The position numbers and the translations under genes are program-made. Shown in pieces: positions 61,817-64,000 of a DNA stretch of 64,000 nucleotides (the stretch's first letter is position 1; each line of letters begins with the position of its first letter). Below the pieces are notes generated by a model that worked only from the letters and a program-made list of their open reading frames with translations, made no database searches and had not been told where the DNA came from. Source of the stretch: Bacillota bacterium (GTDB lineage Bacteria; Bacillota; Clostridia; Christensenellales; SZUA-584); NCBI GenBank assembly GCA_023410595.1, contig JAEYPO010000002.1, positions 10,415-74,414 on the forward strand. The letters are read 5' to 3'.

Positions 61817-62313
61817 ATCGCTCCTTTCGCGCGCGCTTTGTGCGCCTGCCCGATATACTCCCCGGGATCGGCTATAAAATCCTCCCAGGCGGCGAGCACG
61901 CAGCAGCGGTTTCCTTTACTGTAGTTTTCGCTGAACTCTTTCAGTACCGTGCTGTCGTCCACTACCTCTTTGCCGTCCCTGAACACCGCATTTAATGCGC
62001 AGGGCAGCACTACACCGAGTATGCCGCTTAAGAAACCGTCCGCCGCTTCGCAAAGCGACGCACGAAGCTCCTTTTTTATATACTTTTGCTTCTCATAACC
62101 CGCGTTTTCCGCGCTGTGTTCGCCGATAAGGTATATAGTTACCGTCGAATCGGGAAACACGGCTTTGCGCAGTTTACCGGGCGTGCAGGAATCGTAGCAG
62201 CAATCGGCCGCTGCGTTTGGAGGAACAGCCGAAATATCGACGCCCATGCCTAAGATAATGTCCCTGTACGGCTTGTCGTTTGACTTATAGGAGATAAAAC
62301 ATCTGATGCACAT
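61813..62313 (-). CDS. TIR-like domain protein (DUF1863/ThsB type)
   Basis: 166 residues. RCFISYKSNDKPYRDIIL is the TIR betaA strand and BB region; ADCCYDSC..LRKAVFPDSTVTIYLIG matches the DUF1863 core (Ir..I..SsvtIvLiG); YIKKELRASLCEA holds a Glu82 that would be the catalytic or structural acid. ThsB proteins of this kind sense phage and make an NAD-derived signal. Start fixed by GGAGG 5 bases upstream. First gene of a two-gene unit with DUF4231. Confidence 0.82.
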   Translation of the reverse strand: MCIRCFISYKSNDKPYRDIILGMGVDISAVPPNAAADCCYDSCTPGKLRKAVFPDSTVTIYLIGEHSAENAGYEKQKYIKKELRASLCEAADGFLSGILGVVLPCALNAVFRDGKEVVDDSTVLKEFSENYSKGNRCCVLAAWEDFIADPGEYIGQAHKARAKGAI

Positions 62314-62534
62314 GGCTCCTCCTTATTGGAGTGGTAATACAATATATTCAAATAATGGAATCAATATTATTAAACATTGCCCGGGCTGTTGTATGCGGGA
62401 CAGCAACAGATAAAACGGAGTCAAGCTATTTAAGCGCCCGCAGATACGGGCTTTACGCTTAAAAATGCCGCGCGAGGCTGGGAAGAAATTCATTAATAAC
62501 CGGAACATACATGTATCAAAAGCACATAAAAGCG

Positions 62535-62563
62535 TTGAATTATATGAGCCGGGAAAATATAAT
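62535..62563 (+). promoter_or_regulatory. Promoter of a candidate small RNA
   Basis: TTGAAT, 17 bases, TATAAT. Confidence 0.55.
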
Positions 62564-62569
62564 ATAGAA

Positions 62570-62638
62570 AGACGCGGTGCTTATAAGCCGCCGTTTTGTA
62601 AACATCATGTCTTTAACCGCCTTTCGGCGGTTTTTTTT
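62570..62638 (+). ncRNA. Candidate small RNA, about 69 nt
   Basis: Starts 7 bases after the TATAAT box. First hairpin GCGG..CCGC (62574-62591), a 20-base AU-rich single-stranded stretch, then the intrinsic terminator. No ORF fits. It lies divergent to the TIR/DUF4231 pair and upstream of the NYN gene. The rest of 62314-62569 shows a GCCCG..CGGGC hairpin near 62436 and nothing else. Confidence 0.4.
62614..62638 (+). terminator. Strong terminator
   Basis: AACCGCC, TTTC, GGCGGTT, eight T in total. Confidence 0.9.
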
Positions 62639-62688
62639 ATGCGGGCTTTTAAGCGAATTCAAAGAGAGCGTGCCCGCGTTTATTTGTT

Positions 62689-62718
62689 TTGGCTATAAAT
62701 ATAAAAATATGGTATACT
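62689..62718 (+). promoter_or_regulatory. Promoter of the NYN gene
   Basis: TTGGCT, 18 bases, TATACT. Confidence 0.5.
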
Positions 62719-62752
62719 TACATATATATAATGACAGGAGAAAACTAAACTA

Positions 62753-63499
62753 ATGGATAACGATAAAAGGATAGCGCTGCTTATTGACGCGGATAATGTT
62801 TCGGACAAATACCTAAAGCATATACTCGACGAGATATCAAATCACGGCACGCCTACATATAAGAGGATATACGGGGACTGGACGAAGCCGCAGATGGCGG
62901 CATGGAAGAGCGTACTGCTCAATTACTCCATTTCGCCCATACAGCAGTACGCGTATACTACGGGCAAGAACGCGACGGACTCTGCGCTTATCATAGACGC
63001 GATGGACATACTATATTCGGGCAGCGTGGAAGGGTTCTGCATCGTGTCGAGCGACAGCGATTTTACCAAGCTCGCGGCGCGGCTCAGGGAGTCGGGCATG
63101 TATGTGCTCGGCATGGGGGAGAAGAAGACCCCGCCGCCTTTTATAGCGGCGTGCGAAAAGTTCAAGTACTTAGAGGTGCTGGCCTCGTCGGCGGCCTCCG
63201 TGGAAACGAAGGAAGAGGAGGCGGAGGAGGCCTTAAAGGACACGGTTACGAGCCGCAAGACGATAGTGGAGGCGATAAAGGCTATAGTGGACGAGAGCTC
63301 GGACGAGGACGGATGGGTTTATATGGGCGAGGTCGGAACGAAGCTTTCTAAGCGCTACCCTGATTTTGATACAAGGAACTACGGGTATTCAAAGCTCACG
63401 CCCTTTATAGCGGCGCTGAAGCTTTTCGATATAGACTCGCGCAAGACGAGCAACCCCAATGTGGTAATGAAGTATATAAGGACGAAGACGAAGAAGTAG
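62753..63499 (+). CDS. NYN-domain nuclease with OST-HTH/LOTUS domain
   Basis: 248 residues. NYN (PIN-like) domain 1-145: ALLIDADNVS, KNATDSALIIDAMD and VSSDSDFTKLAARLRESG carry the acidic metal-binding residues of LabA-like RNases. An acidic linker (ETKEEEAEEA) follows, then an OST-HTH/LOTUS domain about 165-245 with WVYMGEVGTKLSKRYPDFD and YGYSKLTPFIAAL. Probably an RNA-binding ribonuclease. AGGAG lies 12 bases upstream. It stands beside the TIR/DUF4231 unit. Confidence 0.92.
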   Translation: MDNDKRIALLIDADNVSDKYLKHILDEISNHGTPTYKRIYGDWTKPQMAAWKSVLLNYSISPIQQYAYTTGKNATDSALIIDAMDILYSGSVEGFCIVSSDSDFTKLAARLRESGMYVLGMGEKKTPPPFIAACEKFKYLEVLASSAASVETKEEEAEEALKDTVTSRKTIVEAIKAIVDESSDEDGWVYMGEVGTKLSKRYPDFDTRNYGYSKLTPFIAALKLFDIDSRKTSNPNVVMKYIRTKTKK

Positions 63500-63525
63500 A
63501 GGCGATGGCGAAGGCAAGGGAGGCT

Positions 63526-64000
63526 GCGAGTGCATGCAGGGGCGGTCTTTGACCGCCGGAATGGGGAGTGTGCATTTCGAGAAGAAGCATACCCTATCGG
63601 CGCTTCGCGCTAGACTGTGCCCATTGTCTCTACGTGCGTTGCTTTTGTGCTTTCCCCTCATCCGTCGCTTCGCGCCACCTTCCCCCTCGGGGGAAGGCAT
63701 TTCGAGAAGAAGCGTACCCTATCGGCGCTTCGCGCCACTTCCCCTAAAAGGGGAAGCTATATGTAGACATAGCCGGTAGGCGGGCGTCGGAAGGACGCCC
63801 CTACGATAATAAAAGAACGTCAGAGCGTGCAGGGGCGGTCTTTGACCGCCGGAATGGGGAGTGTGCATTTCAAGAAGAAGCGTACCCTATCGGCGCTTCG
63901 CGCCACTTCCCCTAAAAGGGGAAGCTATATATAGACATAGCCGCTGAGGCGGGCGTCCGAAGGACGCCTCTACGATAATAAAAGAACGTCAGAGCGCGCG
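63526..64000 (+). repeat. Family C and B repeats, duplicated block
   Basis: The string GGGGCGGTCTTTGACCGCCG, AATGGGGAGTGTGCATTTC and the family B element ACCCTATCGGCGCTTCGCGC occurs twice (from about 63538 and 63833); the first copy is interrupted by a related CTTCCCCCTCGGGGGAAGG palindrome. No gene to the right edge. Confidence 0.85.

Noticed and set aside
62465..62698. 77-codon frame before the NYN gene
   Set aside because: It runs through a promoter and a strong terminator, so it cannot be translated as one message.
1..64000. tRNA or rRNA genes
   Set aside because: I looked for T-loop GGTTCGA-type signals and rRNA segments on both strands and found none that fold; a tRNAscan-SE run could still find one I missed.

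Overview
The window most likely comes from a spore-forming, Gram-positive anaerobe of the Clostridia (Bacillota), possibly near Christensenellales or Oscillospirales; no rRNA gene is present to settle this. Evidence: an alpha/beta-type small acid-soluble spore protein, Gly/Cys-rich and very short membrane proteins of the kind common in spore formers, strong GGAGG ribosome sites, consensus vegetative promoters, PadR/HAAS operons, an LCP cell-wall protein, an L,D-transpeptidase, a dockerin domain and a clostridial-type ferredoxin. Codon use is moderately GC-rich with many ATA and AGG codons, broken by visibly AT-richer islands (about 3.2-9.5 kb, 21-24.3 kb and 29.3-30.4 kb) that look acquired.

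Layout. 0-3 kb: cell-wall enzymes (partial L,D-transpeptidase; secreted C39-like peptidase with FN3 repeats). 3.3-9.4 kb: an arabinose-oligosaccharide operon (GH51 arabinofuranosidase, lipoprotein binding protein, two permeases, ArsR-type regulator) from one good promoter. 10-16 kb: DUF2207 membrane protein, ferritin-like protein, PstS-like lipoprotein, flavodoxin, esterase, and a GIY-YIG nuclease inside inverted clusters of a short repeat. 16.5-21 kb: LCP protein and a PadR-DUF1700-DUF4097-SDR-SDR operon with a palindromic operator. 21-24.3 kb: AT-rich island with a cold-shock protein behind a large leader hairpin, an omega-like RNA polymerase subunit and DegV. 24.6-38.5 kb: mixed metabolism and cell-shape genes (GNAT, DUF815 ATPase, C69 peptidase, QueG-like protein, a methyltransferase behind an attenuator-like leader, MreB, radical SAM, SASP, AEC carrier). 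38.7-39.04 kb: a strong candidate for a structured non-coding RNA. 39.9-42.4 kb: a PadR operon whose last gene is nine tandem copies of a two-helix membrane module. 42.6-48.2 kb: chemoreceptor, then a three-gene operon (cytidylate-kinase-like/PD-(D/E)XK fusion, variant HPRT, GNAT). 49.4-56.1 kb: orphan terminase large and small subunit genes separated by unrelated genes. 56.2-58.5 kb: tandem amidases, one with a dockerin. 61.1-63.5 kb: a phage-type small protein, a TIR-like + DUF4231 (SLATT-like) gene pair that looks like an antiphage module, a candidate small RNA and an NYN/OST-HTH nuclease.

Intergenic DNA is crowded with palindromic repeats of at least five families: A, a CAAGCC-GTGA-GGCTTG hairpin; B, GCGCC.CTTCCCC.GGGGAAGC; C, variable stems joined by a constant linker; D, TTCTTCGC.CTCAGAATGACA; E, GGAACGAC.GTCGTTCC. 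D truncates one gene and brackets another. No tRNA, rRNA, CRISPR array or complete insertion sequence was seen. All family assignments are from reading the sequence; no search was run.
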